Positions 1 to 4,129 of a DNA stretch of 5,384 bases are shown one piece after another (positions within the stretch are counted from its first letter, which is position 1; every line of letters begins with the position of its first letter). The notes below the pieces were generated by a model. That model was not told the DNA's origin and did not search any database. It worked only from the letters and a program-made list of their open reading frames with translations. Source of the DNA: CAYRRR01 sp964426755 (lineage in GTDB: Bacteria > Patescibacteriota > Saccharimonadia > Saccharimonadales > JAGQNJ01); assembly GCA_964426755.1 (NCBI GenBank), contig CAYRRR010000036.1:1-5384 (forward strand). Direction: 5' to 3'. Made by a program: the position numbers and the translations under genes.

Positions 1-90
1 GTATGTACGTATGCATATGGTATATACGTATATGCATATAGCGTATATCCATATACCTATATACCTATATGCGTATACACCTATATGCAT
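1..90. other. AT-rich tract of alternating purine-pyrimidine
   Basis: This stretch is almost entirely TA, TG, CA and CG steps. Positions 1-19 and 20-40 are strictly alternating purine and pyrimidine, and 41-48 continue the pattern. It contains short perfect palindromes, including a 12-bp one at 22-33 centred on ACGT and TATGCATA at 31-38. CCTATAT-type steps recur from about 55 to 86. No reading frame is supported. Such DNA melts easily and can form cruciforms or left-handed helix. Beside a tandem-repeat array it could be the unwinding part of a replication origin or a strong regulatory region, but that is inference. The contrast with the GC-rich genes to the right is sharp. Confidence 0.6.
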
Positions 91-116
91 AATGGGCCCG
101 TATAAAGAAGGGCCTA

Positions 117-398
117 CCCCTATAAATTGCATACCCCTATATTTCAAACCCACTCCCTTTATAAAGGCGCCTCCCCTTATCTAATACACCTACCCCCTTT
201 ATAAGCGCGCCTCCCCTATGGATCTTGGGCCCGGCCCTATTCGATCTTGCCGGCCCCTGTGGATCTTGAAACGCCCCTAGTAGATCTTGCCCGCCACCCC
301 TGTTCGATCTAGCCACCCCTACCGCGTTCAGCGCGGCCCCCTGCGAATAAGGGATCCGGCCCCTTGTCTCAGGCAACCCCTGGTCTTAGACTTGCCCT
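117..398. repeat. Degenerate tandem array of ~20-bp units with CCCCT boxes
   Basis: About fifteen units follow one another, each marked by CCCCT or a one-base variant. The boxes start near 117, 134, 154, 173, 194, 213, 234, 254, 274, 297, 316, 338, 360, 377 and 394, so the spacing is 17-23 bp with a mean near 20. Two subfamilies are visible. The left units carry TTTATAA between boxes: 155-177 and 195-217 match at 21 of 23 positions, 40 bp apart. The middle units (about 217-311) carry GATCTTG or GATCTAG. The last units carry neither. The spacing is not fixed and there are no conserved spacers, so this is not a CRISPR array. Iterons of an origin, a partition site or an array of regulator sites are all possible. 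The function is unknown. Confidence 0.72.
322..336. repeat. Small hairpin CCGCG/CGCGG inside the array
   Basis: CCGCG at 322-326 pairs perfectly with CGCGG at 332-336 across a 5-nt loop. It lies within one unit of the tandem array, and no T-tract follows. It may be only local structure of the repeat. Confidence 0.35.
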
Positions 399-406
399 CA
401 GGCAAG
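391..406. repeat. Hairpin CTTGCC/GGCAAG at the array's right end
   Basis: CTTGCC at 391-396 pairs perfectly with GGCAAG at 401-406 across the loop CTCA. The sequence TCAGGCAA occurs at 369-376 and again at 398-405, so the right arm is part of a short direct repeat. A second small inverted repeat, CCCCA/TGGGG with a 3-nt loop, lies at 431-443 just before the first possible gene. Neither has a T-tract, so a terminator is not supported. Protein binding or a leader RNA structure is possible. Confidence 0.4.
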
Positions 407-448
407 CCGACTTGATCGAGGGAAAGTAGCCCCCAACTTGGGGCAACC

Positions 449-700
449 TTGGTTTTCGTGTCCACTCAAACCGGACATACTGTAAGTAGAAACAGAAAAG
501 GGAAGCGGAGACGCCGGAGTCGTACGAAGGCCCTGAGATCAACAATCAGGGCGCGCGTCCACCAAACCGATCAACCCGCGCTAGAAGAGATAGACGATCT
601 CTCCACTTCCTACCGAATCAAGATCTTCCGAAGGAGCCACACAGGCTGGCCTTACAGGGTTCGAATCCCTACGGAAGAACGATCGCAGCTCAACCGATAA
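449..700 (+). CDS. Doubtful Arg-rich small ORF, 83 aa
   Basis: I do not recognise this product. The frame opens at TTG 449 (GGGG lies 5 nt upstream) or at GTG 458, with no ATG option. The N-terminal third is very basic, with an Arg/Lys cluster at about residues 15-27. The C-terminal half contains a YRIKIFRR stretch and a TGWPYRVRIP stretch that could form beta strands. Third-position GC is only about 57%, clearly lower than in the genes that follow, and there is no strong ribosome binding site. It also overlaps a tRNA-like structure at 624-678. The region may instead be a non-coding leader, so this is listed as possible only. Confidence 0.3.
   Translation: MVFVSTQTGHTVSRNRKGKRRRRSRTKALRSTIRARVHQTDQPALEEIDDLSTSYRIKIFRRSHTGWPYRVRIPTEERSQLNR
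586..602 (+). repeat. Hairpin AGAGAT/ATCTCT
   Basis: AGAGAT at 586-591 pairs perfectly with ATCTCT at 597-602 across a 5-nt loop. It stands just before the tRNA-like structure at 624-678. If the region is a non-coding leader it adds to a structured RNA. If the 83-aa frame is real it is probably incidental. Confidence 0.3.
624..678 (+). other. tRNA-like structure: acceptor-like stem plus T-arm, 55 nt
   Basis: The segment ends in a T-arm with loop TTCGAAT at 660-666. Its stem is four paired positions plus one mismatch (655-659 with 667-671). TCTTCCG at 624-630 pairs perfectly with CGGAAGA at 672-678, exactly where an acceptor stem should close. Only 24 nt remain between the 5' strand and the T-arm, with one hairpin (GCCA 636-639 / TGGC 647-650, loop of 7). 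There is no D-arm and no normal U33, so it is not a standard tRNA. A longer fold starting near 605 gives a normal length of 74 nt but only five acceptor pairs. It may be a tRNA relic, a tRNA mimic or chance. It overlaps the doubtful 83-aa frame. Confidence 0.3.
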
Positions 701-712
701 GGGAGATCAAAA

Positions 713-895
713 ATGCTGCGCACAACCAACGCTCACATGTACCGCAACGAGCCTCACAGGCTCAGCGATTACGAGTACCGGCCCCTGGCGCGGTACACGT
801 TCATGGAAATGCTCTCAGCGTCCGCCATGAGCCCTTACGACCCGGACATTGAGTCCGCCGAGGCTCTCATGGCTTACGAGACTTACAACCTCTGA
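713..895 (+). CDS. Unrecognised 60-aa protein
   Basis: I do not recognise this family. GGGAG at 701-705 lies 7 nt before the ATG, and third codon positions are strongly G/C, so it is very likely a real gene. The protein is rich in Tyr, Met and Asp/Glu, with a probable helix around residues 32-42 (FMEMLSASAM) and a second acidic helix near the C-terminus (residues 48-57). It has no membrane segment, signal peptide or Cys pairs. It starts the tight run 713-995-1212, and the next start is 7 nt after its stop. The 11-mer GATCAAAAATG over its start codon (705-715) is repeated exactly over the start of the 113-aa gene at 1339. Confidence 0.72.
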   Translation: MLRTTNAHMYRNEPHRLSDYEYRPLARYTFMEMLSASAMSPYDPDIESAEALMAYETYNL

Positions 896-902
896 GGGAC
901 CC

Positions 903-995
903 ATGAAGCAAGTACAGATCAAAAAGCCCAAGCCCAAGCAACCGCCCAAGCCGCTGGATCTTCGGACTCCCAGCGGCAGGCAACTGCCCTACTAA
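903..995 (+). CDS. Small basic Lys/Pro-rich peptide, 30 aa
   Basis: This is a short frame of 30 codons plus TAA. GAGGG lies about 4-5 nt before the ATG, the gap to the previous stop is 7 nt, and the next gene starts 10 nt after its stop, so it fits the operon exactly. About 70% of third codon positions are G or C. Residues 7-17 alternate Lys and Pro (a KKPKPKQPPKP run), giving a strongly basic, extended peptide with no predicted globular fold. It could bind nucleic acid or a partner protein, but no function can be assigned. The main doubt is its small size. Confidence 0.58.
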   Translation: MKQVQIKKPKPKQPPKPLDLRTPSGRQLPY

Positions 996-1005
996 GGAAG
1001 AAATC

Positions 1006-1212
1006 ATGAAGTACAACCCTACGAACAGCCCTGATATCGCCCTGGAGCTGGCCCTGTACGCGATCAACTCAACTGACCTCTCCACCGCGCGTGAGCGGCT
1101 CAAGGAGGTTGACGAGTGGGTTTCCGGTGGCGGCTACGTCCCCGCCAATTACGCCTACGTCCTGGATCGGTACAACGATCTTGAGGTCAGTCAATCAAAC
1201 GCCCTCTGGTAA
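1006..1212 (+). CDS. Unrecognised 68-aa helical protein
   Basis: AAGGA about 7 nt before the ATG and good codon bias support this gene. The protein looks mostly helical. One likely helix spans residues 9-20 (PDIALELALYAI), a second spans about 23-38 (DLSTARERLKEVDEW), and after a GGG turn a third covers about 45-62 (ANYAYVLDRYNDLEV). It has no Cys pairs and no membrane segment. It is the last gene before a non-coding stretch holding a tRNA-like structure. I do not recognise the family. A small phage- or plasmid-type accessory protein is the most that can be said. Confidence 0.7.
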   Translation: MKYNPTNSPDIALELALYAINSTDLSTARERLKEVDEWVSGGGYVPANYAYVLDRYNDLEVSQSNALW

Positions 1213-1233
1213 CTGATCAACTTCCCCCCGCTC

Positions 1234-1299
1234 GGCACGCGTCATATTTGGAAACGCTAGGTCACCTTAGCAAGCGCGGTTCGATTCCGCGTCGTGCCA
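1234..1299 (+). tRNA. Possible tRNA or tRNA-like RNA lacking a D-arm, 66 nt
   Basis: A perfect five-pair T-stem (CGCGG 1275-1279 with CCGCG 1287-1291) encloses the canonical loop TTCGATT. It is followed at once by an acceptor-type strand TCGTGCC (1292-1298) and an A at the discriminator position. GGCACGC at 1234-1240 pairs with that strand at six of seven positions. In the middle, GCTAG (1256-1260) pairs with TTAGC (1267-1271) around GTCACC, including one G-T wobble. The 15 nt before it form no D-stem, the loop has 6 instead of 7 nt, and CCA is not encoded. No anticodon can be assigned safely. It lies between two genes and overlaps neither. It could be a degenerate phage-type tRNA, or a structure used for processing or integration. 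Confidence 0.4.
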
Positions 1300-1338
1300 C
1301 TTCAAAGCACACACCCACACCAAAGGAAATGATCAAAA

Positions 1339-1680
1339 ATGATCAAAACCGCCGACACCATATTCACTGAGATCCTGGTCAACTCCGGAGCGACCTGGGG
1401 AACCTCGCAGGTCCCCAACTTCGGATACATGGTCAGCATCAGGGATTACGAATACGTCACCAACGTTCACGATTTCGGCCCCGACGTCATTGACGCTTAC
1501 GAGAAGTGCACGCCTCTCCAGGATGGCACCTACTACGGCGCTTGGATCGATGGCGACAACGTTTATCTCGATCTGTCCATTTGGACGGCCACCGAGGAAG
1601 AGGCTCACATGATCGCCGATCTCGAAGACCAAAAGGCGATCTTCAACCTGTACACCAACGAAACTGAGGATCTGCGATGA
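1339..1680 (+). CDS. Mobile-element hypothetical protein, 113 aa
   Basis: Codon bias and length make this a confident gene. The ribosome binding site is probably AAAGGAAA at 1322-1329, unusually far (9-10 nt) from the ATG. The C-terminal half reads YYGAWIDGDNVYLDLS (about residues 65-80), then a helix with EEEAHMIA, then QKAIFNLYT. As I remember it, this order (a strand pair VYLDvS, a helix, and Q-x-AIFxLxT) is common in small unnamed proteins of actinobacterial phages and plasmids; I could not search to confirm. There is no catalytic motif, Cys pair or membrane segment. The stop overlaps the next start as ATGA, so translation of the two is probably coupled. It follows a tRNA-like structure by 39 nt. 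Confidence 0.85.
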   Translation: MIKTADTIFTEILVNSGATWGTSQVPNFGYMVSIRDYEYVTNVHDFGPDVIDAYEKCTPLQDGTYYGAWIDGDNVYLDLSIWTATEEEAHMIADLEDQKAIFNLYTNETEDLR

Positions 1681-1790
1681 CCTGCCAACGCTGCTCTTCC
1701 CACCCTGCTCGCCACACCTTCCGCTCTCGCCGCATCTGTGATCACTGCTACCAACTGATCACCCGATGGGGTTACCGAGGAAGCCTGTGA
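1677..1790 (+). CDS. Tiny zinc-ribbon protein, 37 aa
   Basis: This short frame starts at the ATG overlapping the preceding stop (ATGA), with GAGG 7 nt upstream. The peptide has Cys at residues 3, 6, 21 and 24, that is C-x2-C-x14-C-x2-C, with several Arg and His between. This is the pattern of a minimal zinc ribbon or knuckle, and almost the whole protein is the metal site. Basic residues around the site suggest nucleic acid or protein binding, but that is inference. Similar small zinc-binding proteins occur in actinobacterial mobile elements. The coupled start, good codons and spaced Cys pairs make it credible despite its size. Confidence 0.68.
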   Translation: MTCQRCSSHPARHTFRSRRICDHCYQLITRWGYRGSL

Positions 1791-1845
1791 CCTTTGATCT
1801 TTGACCGGAACCATCCGGCCGAAGGTCATGGGTTCCAAGCTCACT

Positions 1846-1945
1846 NNNNNNNNNNNNNNNNNNNNNNNNNNNNNNNNNNNNNNNNNNNNNNNNNNNNNNN
1901 NNNNNNNNNNNNNNNNNNNNNNNNNNNNNNNNNNNNNNNNNNNNN
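1846..1945. other. Assembly gap (100 N)
   Basis: Exactly 100 undetermined bases, which suggests a placeholder of unknown true length. Before the gap (1791-1845) the sequence could begin a gene at TTG 1794, TTG 1801 or ATG 1828, but none has a well-placed ribosome binding site. After the gap an open frame enters already in progress at 1946. No frame can be carried across. Confidence 0.95.
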
Positions 1946-2101
1946 TGCCCTGAGTGCGCGCACCTGGTCATCCGCAATTACAACGTCATGCCTCAGCGCA
2001 TGTGGGAGTCCGACCGTCAGGTTTGGACCTGTGAGCACTGCGGTACGCGCGTCGTCCGCTACTTCCAAAACAGCCAATGGACCGAATGGAGGAAACTCTA
2101 A
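1946..2101 (+). CDS. Partial zinc-ribbon protein, C-terminal 51 aa
   Basis: The frame is open from the first base after the gap to the TAA at 2099-2101, and its start is lost in the gap. It opens directly with CPEC, and a second pair CEHC follows 24 residues later (visible residues 29-32). This gives C-x2-C-x24-C-x2-C, a typical zinc ribbon. The middle contains NYNVMPQRMW and a Trp-rich strand, and the tail is QWTEWRKL. Codon usage and the TAATG overlap with the next gene support it. The other frame that runs through the gap is an artefact of reading N. The role is unknown; small ribbons of this kind often bind nucleic acid or partner proteins. Confidence 0.75.
   Translation, partial: CPECAHLVIRNYNVMPQRMWESDRQVWTCEHCGTRVVRYFQNSQWTEWRKL
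2088..2092 (+). promoter_or_regulatory. Ribosome binding site fixing start at 2101
   Basis: GGAGG lies 8 nt before ATG 2101. The same frame also extends upstream to 2077, but this site and the TAATG overlap with the previous stop favour 2101. The site is inside the preceding zinc-ribbon gene. Confidence 0.7.
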
Positions 2102-2292
2102 TGAAGACGCTCGCCATTCAAGCCTGGCAACTCCAGAACGGAGATGTCTGGTCTGACGAGTACGAGATCAGGGATGTACGAGTTGCTTCCGACGAAGATC
2201 TCGTCTACGCCACGCTCTATCACGTCCGGTCACACAAAACGTGGCCGGGCGAGTACCACGTTACTTCTCAGCTCACAGTCAAGAGGCACTGA
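2101..2292 (+). CDS. Small beta-rich hypothetical protein, 63 aa
   Basis: The start at 2101 shares one base with the stop of the zinc-ribbon gene and has GGAGG 8 nt upstream. The protein alternates strand-like segments: AIQAWQL, a turn NGD, then YEIRDVRVA, LVYATLYHV and HVTSQLTVKR. That is the outline of a small beta barrel or sheet. The arrangement (a GD turn, an inward V-x-V strand, and a final T-x-LTVKR strand) resembles, from memory, small unnamed proteins common in actinobacteriophages; the resemblance is weak. No catalytic residues, Cys pairs or membrane segment are seen. The next gene starts one base after its stop. Confidence 0.78.
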   Translation: MKTLAIQAWQLQNGDVWSDEYEIRDVRVASDEDLVYATLYHVRSHKTWPGEYHVTSQLTVKRH

Positions 2293-2293
2293 A

Positions 2294-2470
2294 ATGACGA
2301 AGCACGAAATCGAGAGGGAGCGCCAAAAGCTCGTTGATCGGCAGATCCGGGCGAACAACTCCCTGATGCAAGCCACCAACCCGGCCGATTCCGCTTACTG
2401 GCGAGAGAAGCGCGCTTCTCTGGAGAAGCAAATCCACTCCCTGAACGCCGTGCTCTGGCCTGAGGACTGA
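2294..2470 (+). CDS. Small coiled-coil protein, 58 aa
   Basis: AGAGG about 8 nt before the ATG and a one-base gap to the previous stop place this gene in the same operon. The protein is very rich in charged residues. It looks like two helices: about residues 3-28 (EIERERQKLVDRQIRANNSL) and 33-54 (AYWREKRASLEKQIHSLNAV), joined by a TNPAD turn. This suggests a helical hairpin or a short coiled coil that dimerises. It has no Cys and no enzyme motif. The family is not recognised. The gene contains a perfect 18-bp palindrome at 2404-2421 and is followed by a large hairpin. Confidence 0.76.
   Translation: MTKHEIERERQKLVDRQIRANNSLMQATNPADSAYWREKRASLEKQIHSLNAVLWPED
2404..2421. repeat. Perfect 18-bp palindrome inside the coiled-coil gene
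   Basis: AGAGAAGCG at 2404-2412 is followed by its exact complement CGCTTCTCT at 2413-2421. The central strand CTTCTC (2415-2420) can also pair with a second GAGAAG at 2423-2428, so two hairpins exclude each other in the RNA. It lies in coding sequence for REKRASLEK and may be partly a product of codon choice. Confidence 0.6.
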
Positions 2471-2478
2471 GCCGCTTT

Positions 2479-2511
2479 GGTCGTGATCTCTTCCCCCTGG
2501 AGATCACGGCC
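2479..2511. repeat. 12-bp hairpin between genes, no T-tract
   Basis: GGTCGTGATCTC (2479-2490) pairs with GAGATCACGGCC (2500-2511) with one T-G wobble and a 9-nt loop. It lies 8 nt after the stop of the coiled-coil gene and 38 nt before the next ATG. No run of T follows, so it is not a classic intrinsic terminator. It might protect upstream RNA, be a Rho-linked or processing structure, or be a protein-binding site, since the DNA arms contain GTGATCTC in inverted orientation. Confidence 0.55.
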
Positions 2512-2548
2512 ATGGAAGCTCAAACCCGATGAAAAAGAGAGAAATCCA

Positions 2549-2839
2549 ATGACCGTTCTGCTGCTGGCCGTGCTCATCTTCCCGTTCGCTCTGTTCATGG
2601 GAGCAGTCACGTTCGGGATCATTCACGGGATCATCCTCGGTCTGCAAGGCAAGGTCCCGCAGAAACCTCCGCCGCCTGCCACCGCGCCCAAGCGGTCACT
2701 GCAAACCGAACTGCGCCACCGGACCAAGATCAGCCCCCATGATCTGTTCGATCCCGACGACGATTCAAACTCCATTCTCGACCTCCCCGAGGACGAGATC
2801 ATTCAGTTCGCCAACGACACAAAGAAGGTGCCCTTCTGA
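2549..2839 (+). CDS. Small single-pass membrane protein, 96 aa
   Basis: The start at ATG 2549 is chosen because it puts the hydrophobic segment at the very N-terminus. The same frame is open upstream to 2477, but that extension is charged and lies over the hairpin. Residues 3-33 are hydrophobic (LLLAVLIFPFALF, then GAVTFGIIHGIILGL) and form one long or two closely spaced membrane segments. A Pro-rich linker follows (about residues 36-47), then a hydrophilic tail with the acidic cluster FDPDDDSN and LPEDEI. It is not recognised. The ribosome binding site is weak (AGAGAGAAA). The stop overlaps the next ATG as TGATG. Confidence 0.75.
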   Translation: MTVLLLAVLIFPFALFMGAVTFGIIHGIILGLQGKVPQKPPPPATAPKRSLQTELRHRTKISPHDLFDPDDDSNSILDLPEDEIIQFANDTKKVPF

Positions 2840-3018
2840 TGCAACTCTCACCCGAAATGATCCACAGGATCCTCGAATGGAAGCGAGATCGTCTCGACAT
2901 CGGCCGCCGGGAGGCGTCCGGAGAGGATTTCAACTCTGAGGATTACCAATACTCCGACGACGACGCCGTGGAGATCATTCTACGCCTCGCAGAGATCTTG
3001 GAGGACGACGTTGAGTGA
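2839..3018 (+). CDS. Small acidic protein, 59 aa
   Basis: ATG 2839 shares a base with the stop of the membrane-protein gene (TGATG), and AAGG lies 10 nt upstream. Asp and Glu make up roughly a third of the protein, with an acidic run near residues 38-43 (YSDDDA) and an acidic C-terminus (EILEDDVE). Two helices are likely: residues 5-19 (PEMIHRILEWKRDRL) and 43-56 (AVEIILRLAEILED). It has no Cys, membrane segment or catalytic motif. It could act as a partner-binding or DNA-mimic type protein by charge, but that is only a guess. The next gene starts 8 nt before its stop. Confidence 0.7.
   Translation: MQLSPEMIHRILEWKRDRLDIGRREASGEDFNSEDYQYSDDDAVEIILRLAEILEDDVE
3000..3004 (+). promoter_or_regulatory. 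Ribosome binding site for the TTG start at 3011
   Basis: GGAGG lies 6 nt before TTG 3011, inside the end of the preceding gene. The overlapping GTG 3015 opens a different frame that soon stops, so this site supports the rare TTG start. Confidence 0.65.
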
Positions 3019-3238
3019 ACGCCCCGCTCCGGAGGATTTCCGGCACCCGTCTGAGGTCCTGATCAAGCTTCTCACCAACATTGACGATCAGGGCCGCGCC
3101 ATGTTCACCGCGTATTGGCTGGACGCCTTCAAGGCGTCCGGCGTCGCGGGTCAGGTCTTCCGGACCAATCTTCAACAGTTCAAACTCAGTGAGCGGGCCC
3201 GTGGGAACACGGTCCGCATTTGGAGGAAATCCAAGTGA
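3011..3238 (+). CDS. Unrecognised 75-aa protein, TTG start
   Basis: The frame has strong G/C-ending codons and starts at TTG 3011, with GGAGG 6 nt upstream. The first in-frame ATG would be at 3101 and would remove 30 residues. The protein begins with a polar stretch, then has a helix-like part (HPSEVLIKLLTNI), a second helix (FTAYWLDAFKASG), and a basic C-terminus with TVRIWRKSK. Spacing and charge would allow a small nucleic-acid-binding fold, but no known motif is clear. The stop overlaps the GTG start of the SprT-like gene as GTGA, so translation of the two is probably coupled. Confidence 0.72.
   Translation: MSERPAPEDFRHPSEVLIKLLTNIDDQGRAMFTAYWLDAFKASGVAGQVFRTNLQQFKLSERARGNTVRIWRKSK
3222..3226 (+). 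promoter_or_regulatory. Ribosome binding site fixing GTG start at 3235
   Basis: GGAGG lies 8 nt before GTG 3235. The in-frame TTG at 3220 overlaps this site itself, so GTG 3235 is the better start for the SprT-like gene. Confidence 0.75.
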
Positions 3239-3963
3239 AGCACACCACCGGATCAACCATCGTCCAGGCCCTAGAGGCCGCCTGGTCCGACATCCGCGCC
3301 CACCACCCGGAGCTGTCTCCGGTCACGATCGTCACCGGTTCCGTGCTCACCAACGGCGCATGGGGCCACCACTGGCCCGAGCGCTGGGCCGAAGCCGAGG
3401 CCGAAGGCCGCACGCCTGAGCTGTTCATCGCCGGTGAGCTGTTCGGCATGGGCGCGAAGTACGTGCTCCAGGTCATGCTGCATGAGGCCGCTCACAACCT
3501 CGCTCACGTCCGGGGCGTCAAGGACACTTCCAAGCCCGGCCGGTACCACAATCGCAGGTTCGTCAAGCTCGCCGAGGAAATGGGCCTGAGGGCCCCTGAC
3601 AAGGGTCACCCGAGTTACGGCTACTCCGAAACGGTGATCACCGACGAGGCCCAAGAGAGGTACTTCTCCACCCTGGTGGAGCTTGAGACATCGGCCAGGC
3701 ACACCCTGCCCGATCTCGGGATCCGGCCGGGGGACGAGAACCAGGCCGGCAGTGATCAAGAGGGCGCGGGCAAGGTCCGCCCGATCACCCCGGAAACCGG
3801 CGTCAAGCGTCGGCGCAAGACGACCGGCGAGCGGGCCGGGAAGCGCGTGGCCATGAGCTGTGCGTGCACGCCACCGCGCAAGCTCCAGATCACGCCGCGT
3901 CAGATGGACATCGGCCCCATCGTCTGCGGCGTCTGCAACATCCAGTTCATGGCCGACGAGTGA
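3235..3963 (+). CDS. SprT-like zinc metalloprotein, 242 aa
   Basis: The start is GTG 3235 (GGAGG 8 nt upstream, GTGA overlap with the previous stop). Residues 83-87 are HEAAH, the HExxH zinc-protease motif, inside a helix VMLHEAAHNLAHVRG. The third ligand is probably His105 in YHNRRF, the usual SprT arrangement. A Lys/Arg-rich linker (about 175-206) leads to Cys209, Cys211, Cys231 and Cys234, a C-terminal zinc ribbon with a C-x-C first half. Known SprT/Spartan proteins bind DNA, and some cleave DNA-bound proteins. SprT-domain proteins are frequent in actinobacterial plasmids and phages, where their substrate is mostly unknown. Here it is the last and largest gene of the + strand run, ending in a strong terminator. 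The domain call is firm; the substrate is not known. Confidence 0.9.
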   Translation: MKHTTGSTIVQALEAAWSDIRAHHPELSPVTIVTGSVLTNGAWGHHWPERWAEAEAEGRTPELFIAGELFGMGAKYVLQVMLHEAAHNLAHVRGVKDTSKPGRYHNRRFVKLAEEMGLRAPDKGHPSYGYSETVITDEAQERYFSTLVELETSARHTLPDLGIRPGDENQAGSDQEGAGKVRPITPETGVKRRRKTTGERAGKRVAMSCACTPPRKLQITPRQMDIGPIVCGVCNIQFMADE

Positions 3964-3971
3964 ACGATCAA

Positions 3972-4005
3972 GGGGCGGTTCCCTTCGCGGGAGCCGCCCC
4001 TTTTT
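3972..4005 (+). terminator. Intrinsic terminator after the SprT-like gene
   Basis: GGGGCGGTTCCC (3972-3983) pairs with GGGAGCCGCCCC (3989-4000) with one T-G wobble and a 5-nt loop, followed directly by TTTTT. It begins 9 nt after the stop. On the other strand only two T follow the stem, so it should mainly stop rightward transcription. It separates the convergent gene blocks. Confidence 0.9.
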
Positions 4006-4029
4006 CATGCCCTCAAGTTGATCTTGCTA

Positions 4030-4129
4030 NNNNNNNNNNNNNNNNNNNNNNNNNNNNNNNNNNNNNNNNNNNNNNNNNNNNNNNNNNNNNNNNNNNNNNN
4101 NNNNNNNNNNNNNNNNNNNNNNNNNNNNN
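4030..4129. other. Assembly gap (100 N)
   Basis: Exactly 100 undetermined bases, so the true size is unknown. On the - strand all three frames meet a stop between the gap and 4005, so any leftward gene coming out of the gap ends at 4005 at the latest, just before the terminator. A whole further gene could be hidden here. Confidence 0.95.

Noticed and set aside
137..376. 79-codon frame on the - strand with a rough 7-residue Gly periodicity
   Set aside because: The periodicity comes from the ~20-bp CCCCT array read in one frame. The unit length varies from 17 to 23 bp, the start is TTG without a usable ribosome binding site, and the composition is not gene-like.
117..398. CRISPR array
   Set aside because: The units are about 20 bp in total, degenerate, with no constant repeat and no spacers, and there are no cas genes.
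117..398. G-quadruplex cluster on the - strand
   Set aside because: G-runs of 3-5 occur regularly but are mostly about 15 nt apart, too far for stable quadruplexes by the usual loop limits.
867..1103. 78-codon frame on the - strand
   Set aside because: It overlaps three well-supported + strand genes, lacks a good start site and has no recognisable motif.
1234..1299. attP site for the integrase in this window
   Set aside because: The element's integrase lies about 3 kb away with its 5' end outside the window, no second copy of this sequence is visible here, and the paired 5' strand argues for a structured RNA. It cannot be excluded without host data.
1794..2156. Frames reading through the first N run (also 1759-1977 and 1841-2077 on the - strand)
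   Set aside because: They depend on the N run being translated and on a gap length that is unknown. The zinc-ribbon frame from 1946 to 2101 is the real one after the gap.
3271..4008. 245-codon frame on the - strand
   Set aside because: It is the shadow of the SprT-like gene, which has motifs, a ribosome binding site and coupling. The shadow also runs through the terminator.
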